Below, in pieces: positions 24,666 to 34,984 of a DNA stretch of 64,000 nt. Every line of letters begins with the position of its first letter. Position 1 is the stretch's first letter. A program made the translations under genes and the position numbers. Source of the DNA: Lutjanus erythropterus (taxonomy: Eukaryota; Chordata; Actinopteri; Lutjaniformes; Lutjanidae); the NCBI GenBank assembly GCA_020091685.1, contig CM034591.1, positions 11,604,833 to 11,668,832 on the forward strand, given 5' to 3'. The notes beneath the pieces are model-generated. The model did no database searches. It was not told the origin of the DNA and saw only the letters and a list, made by a program, of their open reading frames with translations.

Positions 24666-25275
24666 GTAAAAGAAAAAATATCCCCATGGTAAGTTTAATT
24701 ATGAGATACAAAAGTCATAAGTATTAGAAAAACAGACGTAATGATGATATTCAAAGTTATAATTATGAGAGAAAAAGTCACAATCATGAGATAAAGACAT
24801 AATTATGAGATAAAAAGTGATAATTATGAAATAAAGTGATAATTTTGAGAAAGAAGTTCTCATCATGAGATAAAATGTGATAAGTGTGAGATGAAGTGAT
24901 AATTATGAGATTTAAAAAGTTTTAATTATGAAGTCAAAAGTGATCATTATAGGATAAAGGATAATGATGAGGTAAAAGGTCAGAATTAAGAAATAAAAAG
25001 TCATAATTGAGAGACAGAATTGACAGAATTATGAGATAAAAAGTAATAATTATGCGATCATTTTAAGTAAATTATTAAATAACCGGTCCAAATCATGAGA
25101 TAAAAATGTCGAATTATGATAATAAAAGGTAGGAATTATAAATTATGAGATTAGAAAAAAACATAATTGACATTACTTTTTAAATCTCATGAATGCTTTT
25201 TTTTCTTTTTAATTTCATAATTATGACTTCTTCTCTTAAAATTATGATTTACCATAGGGATATTTTGTCTCCTAC
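24666..25275. mobile_element. Fold-back element with terminal inverted repeats and internal minisatellite
   Basis: The ends GTAAAAGAAAAAATATCCCC (24,666 on) and, from the other side, GTAGGAGACAAAATATCCCT (25,275 back) form a 27-base inverted repeat with 23 matches. Between them a unit of about 18-21 bases like TAATTATGAGATAAAAAGT repeats over roughly 450 bases. Near 25,160-25,250 the same unit appears inverted. No ORF and no obvious target duplication. Confidence 0.75.
24690..25160 (+). repeat. Degenerate minisatellite, unit about TAATTATGAGATAAAAAGT
   Basis: Some twenty imperfect units of around 16-24 bases, each with ATTATGAGAT or a close variant, separated by AAAAGTC-like spacers. It is the core of the fold-back element. 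Confidence 0.85.
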
Positions 25276-25279
25276 CGGC

Positions 25280-26380
25280 AGAAATCCCTGTGTCTTTACA
25301 GGATAAACAGTGAAGTTTTCAGCTTCAAGGGTAAAAAAAAAAAAAAAGAAAAAAAAAGAAAAGAAATTATTCTGAAATGTCGATCGACTGGAACAAGAAC
25401 AACAAACGTCTATATTTAAAGAAAAAAAAAATCAGATATCGACTAAACTACATCATTGTTGTTTCATTTTATCATCATCTGCCTGAGCTTAGCGCGCCCT
25501 CTAGCGGAGGAATCAAGGCACTATGGACCACTGATGCGGGGAAGAAGCTTCTATTTTTATTGTACGTTTTAACATCTGGATATCAGACGCGTTATAACAC
25601 TGCTGCTCCTGATGCTCACAAAGATGGAGGGGGAGTTTAACTGTATTTTGCTGCACAGAAGAAGCACCAGAGACTCATGTAGAAACAGCTGTTAGATCTG
25701 TCTTGGTCTCTTAACCTGTTAGTTATCTTTGATTTTCTATTTCTATCATTCCCTTTTCACTGCTCACATTACACTAACAATGCGGTACCATTCGGTCGTA
25801 AACACTTTATAATTCATTAATAAACAATTATTAATACAGCTTTGGTCCATTTAAGGTGTTAATTTGATGCCAAATGAAACTTTTTTTTGACTATTCAGAT
25901 ATGATTGACGGTGGTTTAATGCCAGTAACTTATTATTAATATATAAATATGTGATGAAGCTGACGGGTTTAAATGCTGCTGATGGAGGAGACAAAGAAAG
26001 CAATGAAATCTGAGGCTGAGCAGTGCAGATAAATTGGGGCTCACTGTTTGGAAAGGAGCAGGTTGTATTGTAACAACGTATAAATTATCATTACAGTGGT
26101 TACAACCAAATTAATAACCGAATTACAGCCAGTTTATAAAAGGTTGACTGATTGTAAAGTGGTGGCAACAATTATACACGCTTGGAGTTTCAATTCCTGT
26201 ATTTTATTTGAATTTTCTCGATGGAAAGTTTATCCGACCCATCTTACGCACGGGTCGTGTGCAACGTGCATTCCATCAAAAGCCTGATAAGCTGACCTGC
26301 TGTGAAAGATGCACATAAATTCATAGAGACAAGGATGCGTTTTGCTCATTTCCATGACTGAGACTTCTCTGTCACGTCTC
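25280..26380. other. Intergenic sequence upstream of the GPCR promoter
   Basis: Includes poly(A)-rich tracts at 25,332-25,365. No coding feature was recognised. AATTCATTAATAAACAATTA near 25,811 resembles a short dispersed repeat. Confidence 0.35.
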
Positions 26381-26386
26381 ATTCGA

Positions 26387-26428
26387 CCAATCGTGGCTGG
26401 GCAGAGGAGCGACACACCTGTATAAAAG
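26387..26428 (+). promoter_or_regulatory. CCAAT box and TATA box of the relaxin-3-receptor-like gene
   Basis: A CCAAT box (26,387-26,391) is followed 30 bases later by TATAAAAG (26,421-26,428), a textbook spacing for a focused RNA polymerase II promoter. The expected transcription start is near 26,450, giving a 5' leader of about 95 bases before the ATG at 26,547. The leader needs no intron. A CACGTC half-site lies a little upstream (26,373-26,378). Confidence 0.65.
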
Positions 26429-26546
26429 CAGACTCCAGCGCACTGGATGCGGCTGAAGAGCTGAGACAGTTGCGCATGGCGCGTCTGTGCAGTTTGTGTG
26501 CGCAGTATACAGCCTGTTGTGAGCGCACAGGTCACTAACCGTAAAG

Positions 26547-27692
26547 ATGGATGAGATATTTAACCACAGCTTAGCGCTGAATCGAAGTCTGCCCGGCGAT
26601 GAGCGGTTCAGCTTCGAGGACATCGACGTGAGCGCGGACGGCACCCTCATCCTGAGGATCCTCATCTCCGTGGTGTACTCTGTGGTGTGCGCGGTGGGTC
26701 TGGTGGGGAACCTGCTTGTGTTTTTCCTCATGAGATTACGACAAGGTCGAAAGAAGTCCACCATCAACTTTTTCATCATCAACTTGGCGGTGACAGACTT
26801 CCAGTTCGTGCTCACGCTGCCCTTCTGGGCTGTGGACACCGCGCTGGACTTCAGCTGGCCGTTTGGAGACGCCATGTGTAAGATCATACTGTCGGTGACA
26901 GTGATGAACATGTACGCCAGCGTGTTCTTCCTCACCGCCATGAGTGTGACCCGCTACCTGTCTGTGGCCTCGGCCCTGAAGAAGAAAGCGTACAGGAGGT
27001 CGCGGTGCGTGAAGTGGGTGTGCGCGGTGCTCTGGGTGGCGGCCACGGTGGCCACAGCTCCCACAACCATCTTCTCCACCGTGACCGTGGTGGCTGGAGA
27101 GAAACTTTGTCTGCTCAAGTTTCCAGAGGGGCACGACTGGCTCGCCCTCTATCACATCCAGAAAATACTCATAGCCTTCATCATTCCCATGCTCATCGTG
27201 TCTGTCAACTACCTGATGCTCCTGCGCTTCGTCAGGCGGAGGAGCATGGACAGCAGCAACCCCAAACGGAGATCCAGAGTCACCAAATCTGTCGCCATAG
27301 TGGTTTTGTCTTTTTTCTGCTGCTGGATGCCAAATCACGCCATCACCTTCTGGGGCGTCCTGGTAAAATTTAACGCAGTAAACTGGGATAAATCTTATTA
27401 CATGCTCCACACGTACGTGTTCCCGGTCACCGTGTGTCTGGCGCACGCAAACAGCTGTTTGAACCCTGTGCTTTACTGCCTGATAAGGCCGGAGATCAGG
27501 AAGATGCTCAGCAGTTTGTTTTGGAGAGTCTCCACTCCATCCTCCAACAAGGGCTACGCGCCGCGCTCTTCAACGCAAGGAGAAACGCAAAGAGGCGTGC
27601 CACTCCAGCTCATGGACAATGGAGAGTACACGTTGTCCATCATAGACAGAAAAGGCTTATCGAGCTCCAAAATGAGCCCATATACCCAGTGA
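26547..27692 (+). CDS. rxfp3: Relaxin-3 receptor-like class A GPCR (RXFP3 family), intronless
   Basis: This complete single-exon gene encodes a 381-residue seven-helix receptor of the relaxin-3/INSL5 family, a Gi-coupled plasma-membrane peptide receptor. The N-terminus has two N-glycosylation sequons (N6, N12). Helices lie near residues 35-62, 72-95, 109-133, 155-178, 200-228, 246-272 and 286-312. Visible class A marks are GN in TM1, NLAVTD in TM2, a TRY (135-137) variant of DRY, CWMP (259-262) in TM6 and NPVLY (306-310) in TM7. C111 and C188 can form the TM3-ECL2 disulphide. The stretches LTLPFWAV, ALDF-WPFG and MNMYASVFFLTAMSVTRY are near-identical to human RXFP3 as remembered. WAVDTALD has D97 where human has Glu, and keeps D101. 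The start is supported by A at -3, G at +4 and the promoter upstream. Length is closer to RXFP4 than to human RXFP3 (about 470). Teleosts have several rxfp3 paralogues; which one this is cannot be settled here. Confidence 0.93.
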   Translation: MDEIFNHSLALNRSLPGDERFSFEDIDVSADGTLILRILISVVYSVVCAVGLVGNLLVFFLMRLRQGRKKSTINFFIINLAVTDFQFVLTLPFWAVDTALDFSWPFGDAMCKIILSVTVMNMYASVFFLTAMSVTRYLSVASALKKKAYRRSRCVKWVCAVLWVAATVATAPTTIFSTVTVVAGEKLCLLKFPEGHDWLALYHIQKILIAFIIPMLIVSVNYLMLLRFVRRRSMDSSNPKRRSRVTKSVAIVVLSFFCCWMPNHAITFWGVLVKFNAVNWDKSYYMLHTYVFPVTVCLAHANSCLNPVLYCLIRPEIRKMLSSLFWRVSTPSSNKGYAPRSSTQGETQRGVPLQLMDNGEYTLSIIDRKGLSSSKMSPYTQ

Positions 27693-29260
27693 CTTCACAT
27701 ATAGTGAAGCCGTAGCTCTTCGTTCTCATGCGTAATGGTTTCACTAATGTGCCAAATTTGAACATTTTTTCAGTGAACTTTATCATGTGTCTGTTATTAT
27801 GACATGGACTATTTGACAACTGTAGTGTGGTATTTATTTAATTTTTAAAACTGTCACAAGATTATTTGTTGACTGCGGTGCTGAACAATTATTTTCTCTT
27901 TCCTTACCTTTAAAATTCAGCAGCAGGCAGCGTTTCTTTTTGTTATTTTGAAGATGACTTTGATATTGGGCCCAACTGATACTGGAATTTTGGGGCTGAT
28001 ACTGATACTAATATAAACTACGATATCGATATGGCCAGTATTCTTTATTTATATACAGGGGCAGATCTAAAGAAATGGAGTGGGGTGGTAAAATGTTTCA
28101 ATATTTGCTTGGAAAAGTCCCAAAATTAAGATATTTTCACTCAAAGTCATTACATTATTATGGCATATGAGTAGAGTGTTGAATATAAATATCTAAATGT
28201 GGCAATAAAAAAATCAATAAACTGTTTTATTTTCAAATCTTCAAACATTTTTCCAAATAATTTTATTTTCATTGAACATCATACATACATCACCCAATCA
28301 CTTAGCTTACAATGTGGCCAGTACAGATAATTAAATGTGTTAAGGTGTCACTTGTACCACCTCAGTCTTGTAAATTTCCATCCAGCCACAACTTTTCATA
28401 AATTTTGAACAAGAACTGCCCAAAACTGAGGTGGCAGCTGCCACCCCAAGCCACCCCTGTGTATCCAACCCAGCATATATGTGTGTATTTTTAATAATCA
28501 CAAATAGCTATGAATGAAAAACATAAATATAACACAAATGCTGCCTGTAAAAATAAGAAATAAAAAAAAAACAAATAAACAAGCAACATCTGCAAATATC
28601 AGACAACATATACACCAATAACAATATAACTGTGTGAAGTCGACACGGGGTACATAATACTGGCTGACTGATATGCTGGTCCAGCTCTACTTTTAGGTAT
28701 CAATATTTTTGACTTTGCCTGACAGTGAGGAGGAACAAGAAACATGGGAGCAGAGAGACAGATACAGAGGGGACAAATGTCTCTGGCTGAACTCAAAGTG
28801 GTGACACAGGAGGACTCCCATCAAAACATGGGATAAAAGGACTCATTATGAGTATGGAGATTAAAATAGAATCAGAAGGTTGCCATGTTTTATATTCAAC
28901 CCCTAAAGCCTGTTTGTAAATCTGTAAATGAGGTGGTAAGTGGCTGCCCTCACCCCCTCTGCCCTTTATTTATTTCTGATTAATTTGCTTTCATTTACAA
29001 AACTATGCTATTGATATCACATGGGTTAACTTCCCAGATGCATTGAATTCTGAGACATTGTTAATTCTCTAAATAGACTTACATGTATAGTTATATTCTG
29101 TACTGTGTGCATAAAAATGTCATCCTCAAACTGTCTAAGGTCACGACTACTGTATAAACAAAAAAGAGTGAGTTGTATATTTTCTGCCGTGTACTGTTTT
29201 TACTCTGCAGGTTTCTCTTACATCATTAAAACGTGAATGTGGACAGTTTGTCAAATAAAG
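27693..29260 (+). other. 3' untranslated region of the GPCR gene, with candidate poly(A) signals
   Basis: After the TGA the sequence is AT-rich and non-coding. AATAAA occurs at about 28,204, and a better placed AATAAA at 29,254-29,259 is followed by T-rich DNA. A diverged repeat sits inside (27,955-28,695). The true 3' end is not determined by sequence alone. Confidence 0.35.
27955..28695. repeat. Diverged inverted repeat (GATATCG-type teleost MITE)
   Basis: The left end reads GGGCCCAACTGATACTGG and contains GATATCGATATGG. The right end (CTGACTGATATGCTGGTCC) is roughly its reverse complement. This resembles a dispersed teleost repeat rich in GATATCGGCC-like words. A second related copy lies near 51.3-51.7 kb. 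Confidence 0.4.
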
Positions 29261-30030
29261 CAGGTGCCTTTCTAAAGAACGATTCTTTCTTTTGACTTTC
29301 AGTGATTAAAAAAAACAACTTTCTGACTAAGAAGTGTCATGCATGTATTGCTGAGTTTGGCGCTTCCGTAGTGCACAAATAAATTTTCATCATGTTCAGT
29401 CTGTGATGCTTCGTATTCGGTTAAACATACAGGTGGTCTCAGGTAACCCAGGGGAGAGGTTGATAATGCTGCAGATGTTCCAGCTGTCACATGGCATCCA
29501 GCAGTAGTACAGTGCCTCCTCAGATAACTGAACAAAGAAAATGCAGGACAGCCCTCAGCTGAGGGGGTCACCGCTGGCTGCAGGCAGCTTTGCCTGTGGC
29601 CAGGTTCAGTTGTTAATAAGAGTTTGTCCTCCTCTCTTTGTTTTGTGTGTCCTCTCCATGATGCTGCAGGGATCGTGCACAGTGATGATCACAAAGCGTC
29701 CAAGCCACAGACTTTGCCTTAAGCAACAAGTGTTGAGAATCTGTAAGAACTATGATCAGCCTGTGTGATCTCTTTAGTCATGTCAGTTGTATTTAACCTG
29801 AAATCACAAAATTCCCCCAAAACATTTAAATGTGAACAAAAAGGGGAAAAAACAAAGGCCATTAAAGGAGGCACACCTCTTTCAGGACTCAATACTAAAT
29901 ACTTTATGCTTCTGGTGTAATATCAGGAGCAGTGTTTCAGTCAATATAAATTCCTTTAAGCAGAAATAATTCAATATATTCTTTAAAAATGCAGACACTT
30001 ACCTGAGATACAAGTAAAGTAGCTGTACAG
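28700..30030. other. No gene recognised downstream of the GPCR
   Basis: AT-rich, with short frames lacking motifs. The likely end of the GPCR transcript (29,254-29,280) falls in this stretch. Confidence 0.35.
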
Positions 30031-30033
30031 GGT

Positions 30034-31465
30034 GTTCTACGCTAAACCCAAACATAAAACTGTTACTTGTTATACAGGGCTGTGGACCTTAGGACCTTAG
30101 GAACATAGAACATAAGGTCCTTGGGGAGCACACACATAGAACTGGGGAACAGAGGGCCCTTTGTAATGTTCCTATTATTTGTCATATAAATCTAGTGAAC
30201 ATAGGACCTAAGGAAAAAATGATCCTAGGAACATATAAGACCTTAGAAACATAGGGTCCTGGGAACATATGACCTTTGGGACATAAGACACTATACCACC
30301 TTAGGAACGTAGTACCCTGGTAACATATGACCTTAGGAACATAGGGGCCTGGGAATATAGCACCTTAGCAATACGGGGCCCTGGCAATATAGGACCCTGG
30401 GAATGTAGGAACATAAAGCCCTGGACACATAGAACCCTGGGGAAACACATATGTAGAACTTGGGAACATAAGACCCTTCGTGACGTTCCTGTTATGTGCC
30501 ATATAAATCTGGGGACCCAGGGTTGTTAAGTTCCCAAGGTCCTTTGTTCTATGCTAACCCCAAACCCTAAGCCATTATTTGCTATACAGAGCTGGGATCA
30601 CAAGACCCTGAGAACATACAGAGTCTGGGAACATAGGTCATTAGGAACATAAGGCCCAGGGAACATAGGACCTCAGGAACAAAGGTTCCTGGGATTATAT
30701 AAGACCTTAGGAACATAGGGCCTTCAGAACAAAGGGTGATGGAAAGAAAGGATTGGGAGCACAGGACCTCAGGAAAACAGGACCCTGGGGACATAGGAAT
30801 ATAAGTGCCGTTTAAGTCTGGGGACCCCAGGTTCTAAAGTTCCCAAGGTCCAATGTTTCCTGGGTCATATATTCCCAAGTTCCTATGTTTTAAGATAACT
30901 CCAAACCCAAACCCATTATTTGTTATATAGAGCTGGGAACACAAGACCCTGGGACCATAGGGCCTTGGGAACATGGACCCTGGGATCACAGATCCTTAGA
31001 AACACAGGACCCTAGGAACATAGGGCTGTGGGCACTTAGTATCTTCAGAACATAGGACTTTGGGAACACAGGAACCTGGGGACATAGGCCCTGGCAACAT
31101 AGTACCTTGAGAACATAGGAACATAAGACCCTGGAAACATAGAGCCATGGGGAAACACATATGTAAATCTGGGGAACATAGGACCCTTTGTCATGTTCCC
31201 ATTATGTAACAGAGAAATCTGGGGGCCCCAAGGTCTAGAGTTACCAAAGTCTTATATTCCCTGGTTCCTATCTTCTATGCTAATCCCAAAAACCTAACCC
31301 ATTATTTGCTATATAGAACTGGGGACATAGGATCCTGGGAACATAGGACCTTAGGAACATAGGACCCTGGGAATTGCGTGGGAACAGAGAACACTGGGGA
31401 ACACGTGCAGATCTGGGGAACATAGGACCCATTAGGACCCTTTGTGCCATGTTAATATGGGGAAC
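30034..31465 (+). repeat. Degenerate minisatellite with higher-order structure (ACATAGGACCCTGG-like unit)
   Basis: Hundreds of bases are made of imperfect units such as GGAACATAGGACCCTGG and GGAACATAGGACCTTAGG (about 14-20 bases). A distinct landmark, TTCTATGCTAACCCCAAACC followed by CATTATTTGCTATA, recurs near 30,034, 30,547, 30,885 and 31,266. That gives higher-order units of roughly 340-510 bases. No protein is implied; frames rich in MFLRSY-like repeats are the array translated. Confidence 0.85.
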
Positions 31466-31479
31466 ATACATACACACAT

Positions 31480-33120
31480 CTAATGGTTTGATGTGCTGCT
31501 GTGCATAGACTCATTTTTGAAAGACATCCAAGTTAAGTTTAAGTAACATATTTAAGAGCATTATGTCTTTTCCATGACATTTGGTGGCAGTTCACAGGAC
31601 TCACTTCTGACTTCAGCTTTGAGGTGTAAATACTTAATACCATCATGGTAGGAAAGCCTGGTTGCTTGGCAACAGATTAATTTGATTAATGTGTGCTAGA
31701 AGGATTATCCTTCCTCATTTCAGCAGTTGATGAATTTACACACATGTCACATATGTCATATAATCACACACATACTGAAGACCTTATATAATCAAAACTT
31801 AACTGTAGGGCATTTTGAACCCCCCCACCCCACCCCCCAGTGTTATTTTGATGGCATCTCATCAAACTGCTGAAGCTAATGAGCGAGCAACCATGCTGTC
31901 AATCTTTATCAATCAGTGCAGTCCTGAACGGTTCCTTTGATAAATTCCCGGAGTTTAATTTGGTTTAGCAGTGGTCTGGATTGGATTTTTAAAAAAAATT
32001 GCATTTATCCTGTTTTTCACATGTAAATTGACATTCACACATCTACCAATCCACAGCCAACAGAGCGCAGAAACTAACCCACACTCTTCCATATATGTCT
32101 CATTCTTAGAGCCTATTTGGTACGTTTACATAACCTGACATTTTTTAAATGAATTGACTGTTTTGTATGCCCGGATTCATTCTTCATCATTAATTCTGTT
32201 TGTGTGGCTGCTTTCACTTTTCCCTTTGCTGAATCTTTTTACATTTGCAGCTGCAACAATCAAATTGCCCCTCAGGGATCAATATGTGTTCACCATAGCA
32301 CTGTTAAGTGGGAGATGGTTAGCATGTGTCAGCTGACTGAATCAAACCTCCACACAAATGACAGCTCCACTGAGCCACGTCGCCACATGGGAGCTTATAT
32401 ACTATCTTAAACTCAGTGAACGTCAGAAACTTCCAACAGTGATTTGACATAATTGACAGCACTGGAGCACAAACAAACCCTGCACGGTTTGAAAAGATTT
32501 GACCAGCAGGTGGTTACATAATCATTGTCCTTCAAGGCAAATTGTTCTTAGTGATGCTGAAAACAATCCTCTAAGGACAGGATCCATGTGTCGATTCTTC
32601 AATAAACCTATCTTTAAGCCACACATTATTTAGTTACATATAATCTATTTATTTTGTGAACTATTTCATAATCTTATCTTTACTGCTACTACAACCCATC
32701 TTGTATTGCTGTCTTATTCAGTTAGTTCTCTGAATCCATTTTTAACATCTTATGTTTTGTCAGTCCCTTGGCAAGTACTTTGAAATGTATTTGATTTGTC
32801 TGGAAGGTATAAACTGATATGCATATGTTGTGTTTTGATGCTGATGATATTTTAGCATTGGGAACAGTCATTTCCTACAAATATAATCTACCATTAATCA
32901 GTTTAAGTTCTCTCAAAAGATTTTTTAAAATAAAAACTAACACAAATATTATGATTAACTCTGATTATTTCCTCAGTAAACAGTGGGTAATTTATCTAAT
33001 CAAACTGCTGAACTGTCTCTCTTTGGCTGTTGGAATTTGAGAGACATGAGATAAACACTGCCACTTACTGGTGAAAACGGAGAATAACAGAATTCACTCA
33101 GAAATCATTCTCATTTTTTT
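31480..33120. other. No gene recognised
   Basis: AT-rich intergenic sequence with a C-rich tract near 31,820-31,840 (CCCCCCCACCCCACCCCCCA). Short open frames have no family features. Confidence 0.35.
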
Positions 33121-33126
33121 CCTGAT

Positions 33127-33600
33127 TAAAGGGGCACTCCACAGATTTGAGCACCCTTTAGAGTAGCACTGGCTCTGTTTCTAAAGTCTGAAAAAATAGA
33201 CTTGTGTTACAAACTGGGGACATGAAGACATTAAAAATATGAGAATATTCCAGGCAGGGATGGTAAAATTAATTGATGGTATTTGGTTGCATTATGGGAA
33301 AAATAGGATCCAGTGTTTCTGTAGCTCGACCCACAATAAGAGCCAAAAATCAGGATATCTCAACCTCTGATATCTCTTAATCTGCCTCTTTTGAGTCCCC
33401 CACTTTAATGGAGGTTCAATACACAAATTGCTGGAGGCTTCAGGCTGAATATTGAAAGACTTGTTTGACGTTTCTGGCTTTCTTGCACAGATGAGGAAAA
33501 TCAATACCACTTTAAATACAATACTACAGCCAGCTGCTTCTCTTAGCCGAGCACAAAGATGGTTATTGATCTTTTGATTTCTCGACAAGACTGACAAGAT
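33127..33600. repeat. Probable dispersed repeat beginning AAAGGGGCACTCCACAG
   Basis: The AAAGGGGCACTCC start is typical of several teleost MITE-type repeats. The minus-strand open frame over it (about 100 codons) has no recognisable domain. The end of the repeat is uncertain. Confidence 0.3.
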
Positions 33601-34554
33601 TTAAATTGAGACACTATTTTTGCCACTAGGTAAGTAGATGGAGAGGCTGAGATTAACTGCAAACAATTTTCAATAATTTCACAATTCATACCTATACTTT
33701 AGGTTTATGGCTCCAACTATTATCAGACATTTGAGTCACAAAGGTAACTCTTGGATTCTCTAAACAACGTTTGAAAAATCAAGAAGGTTGTTGAAAACTG
33801 TGGTGTTCAAACAGGGGCTCTTGAGCTGATTATAACTTTTATCACATTTTTTAGGAGTTGGACCTACATGGGAAGAAACGGTTGGCCATTCTGATGAATT
33901 ATAATTTATAATGATCCTAGTTTTACCACTGATAGACAATGAAGAGTTTAACTTTAATCCTAAAAATAAAAGAAGAAAAAAAGGTTGGAGGTCCACAGTT
34001 AAAAAAAAAAAGGTTGAGTTGTGTCTAAACACAATCAAAATTGTTCATAAGGTATTTCTAGAACCCCGAAAGACTCTTATAACCATCTAGATGAAAAAAT
34101 ATTCCTTCCACTTAAAGAGAAAATTTGGTACTAGTGAATCTGTTGAGTTCAAGCAATAAAGCACTGCTGTATCACCACCATCGCTTATCGTTATTACTTT
34201 GTTGGTTATGTGACAAAAATACTCATTTAGCATGCCCCAGGCTATGTGACTAGAAATCCAAGCTGAAATAGCTGAAATATTTCTTCCTTACATCCAGTGA
34301 CCTCACTGGATGCAGGAAAATTTTGCAGCAGTAGGAGAACTGATTTTTCTTAGTTAATAAAGCACACAGGAGGAATTGATTACTTCAGTTGACGACACCA
34401 TCATCAATTACTGGACATCCACATGAAAAGGGCTGAAATGTCCATTTAATTATGAAAAAAAAAAGATTTTTAACCCATTGGCAAAACTGGGCGTCTATTT
34501 CTGAACCAGAACAAAGATGGGTGCCTGCTGGCTTCCTTGATAGAAAACAGAGAG

Positions 34555-34860
34555 GGACTGCCCGTTGTTCAAATGGCCTTTTATTCTGAAACCCCAGCAG
34601 TCCAGAAAAATGTCTCATTAGACTGAAAGTCCTTTAGTCCGGCAGCCTGTTGTCTAGAAAACAAATGCCCACTGCAGAGAAGGCCCATTACTCCCTGTAG
34701 ATGTTAAGGTTAGTGTTAGTGTGTATTCTTGAGGCAGTGGGGTTTTGTTTTCAGGATAACAAGCTGTTGGACAAATTGGCTTTTTGTCCAATGGGACCTT
34801 TTTTTTTTCAGACTCAAGGGTTTTGGAATAATGGGCCGTCAGAACAATAGGATGGCAAGA
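34555..34860. repeat. Degenerate short-unit repeat (CCATTAGTCCG-like)
   Basis: Words such as CAGCAGTCCAGAA, TCATTAGACTGAAAG, CCTTTAGTCCGGCAG, CCCATTACTCC and TTTTGTCCAATGGGACC recur at short spacing. That suggests a decayed tandem array of about 18-20-base units. Confidence 0.35.
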
Positions 34861-34984
34861 AACAGAGTCGAAATAAGCTAGAAACCTACACCATATGCGT
34901 CTTTAAACAAACACTTATGCTCCATTGTGCGGTTCAAACTCCTCAGGTGTTCACTGAGACGACACTCATAGACATATACAAAGT

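Noticed and set aside
26372-26941. 189-codon minus-strand frame over the GPCR promoter and start
   Set aside because: It overlaps the promoter and coding region of the receptor and resembles no protein.
26736-27446. 236-codon minus-strand frame opposite the GPCR
   Set aside because: It is the antisense shadow of the receptor gene, created by its GC-rich codon use, and has no domain.
30034-31465. CRISPR-like array
   Set aside because: Units are degenerate and have no unique spacers, and the DNA is vertebrate.
30582-31477. Frames with repeated MFLRSYVPR-like words
   Set aside because: They come from the minisatellite; the periodic protein simply reflects the DNA repeat.
33292-33597. 101-codon minus-strand frame as a gene
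   Set aside because: It lacks a domain, and the region starts with a typical MITE-like word (AAAGGGGCACTCC).
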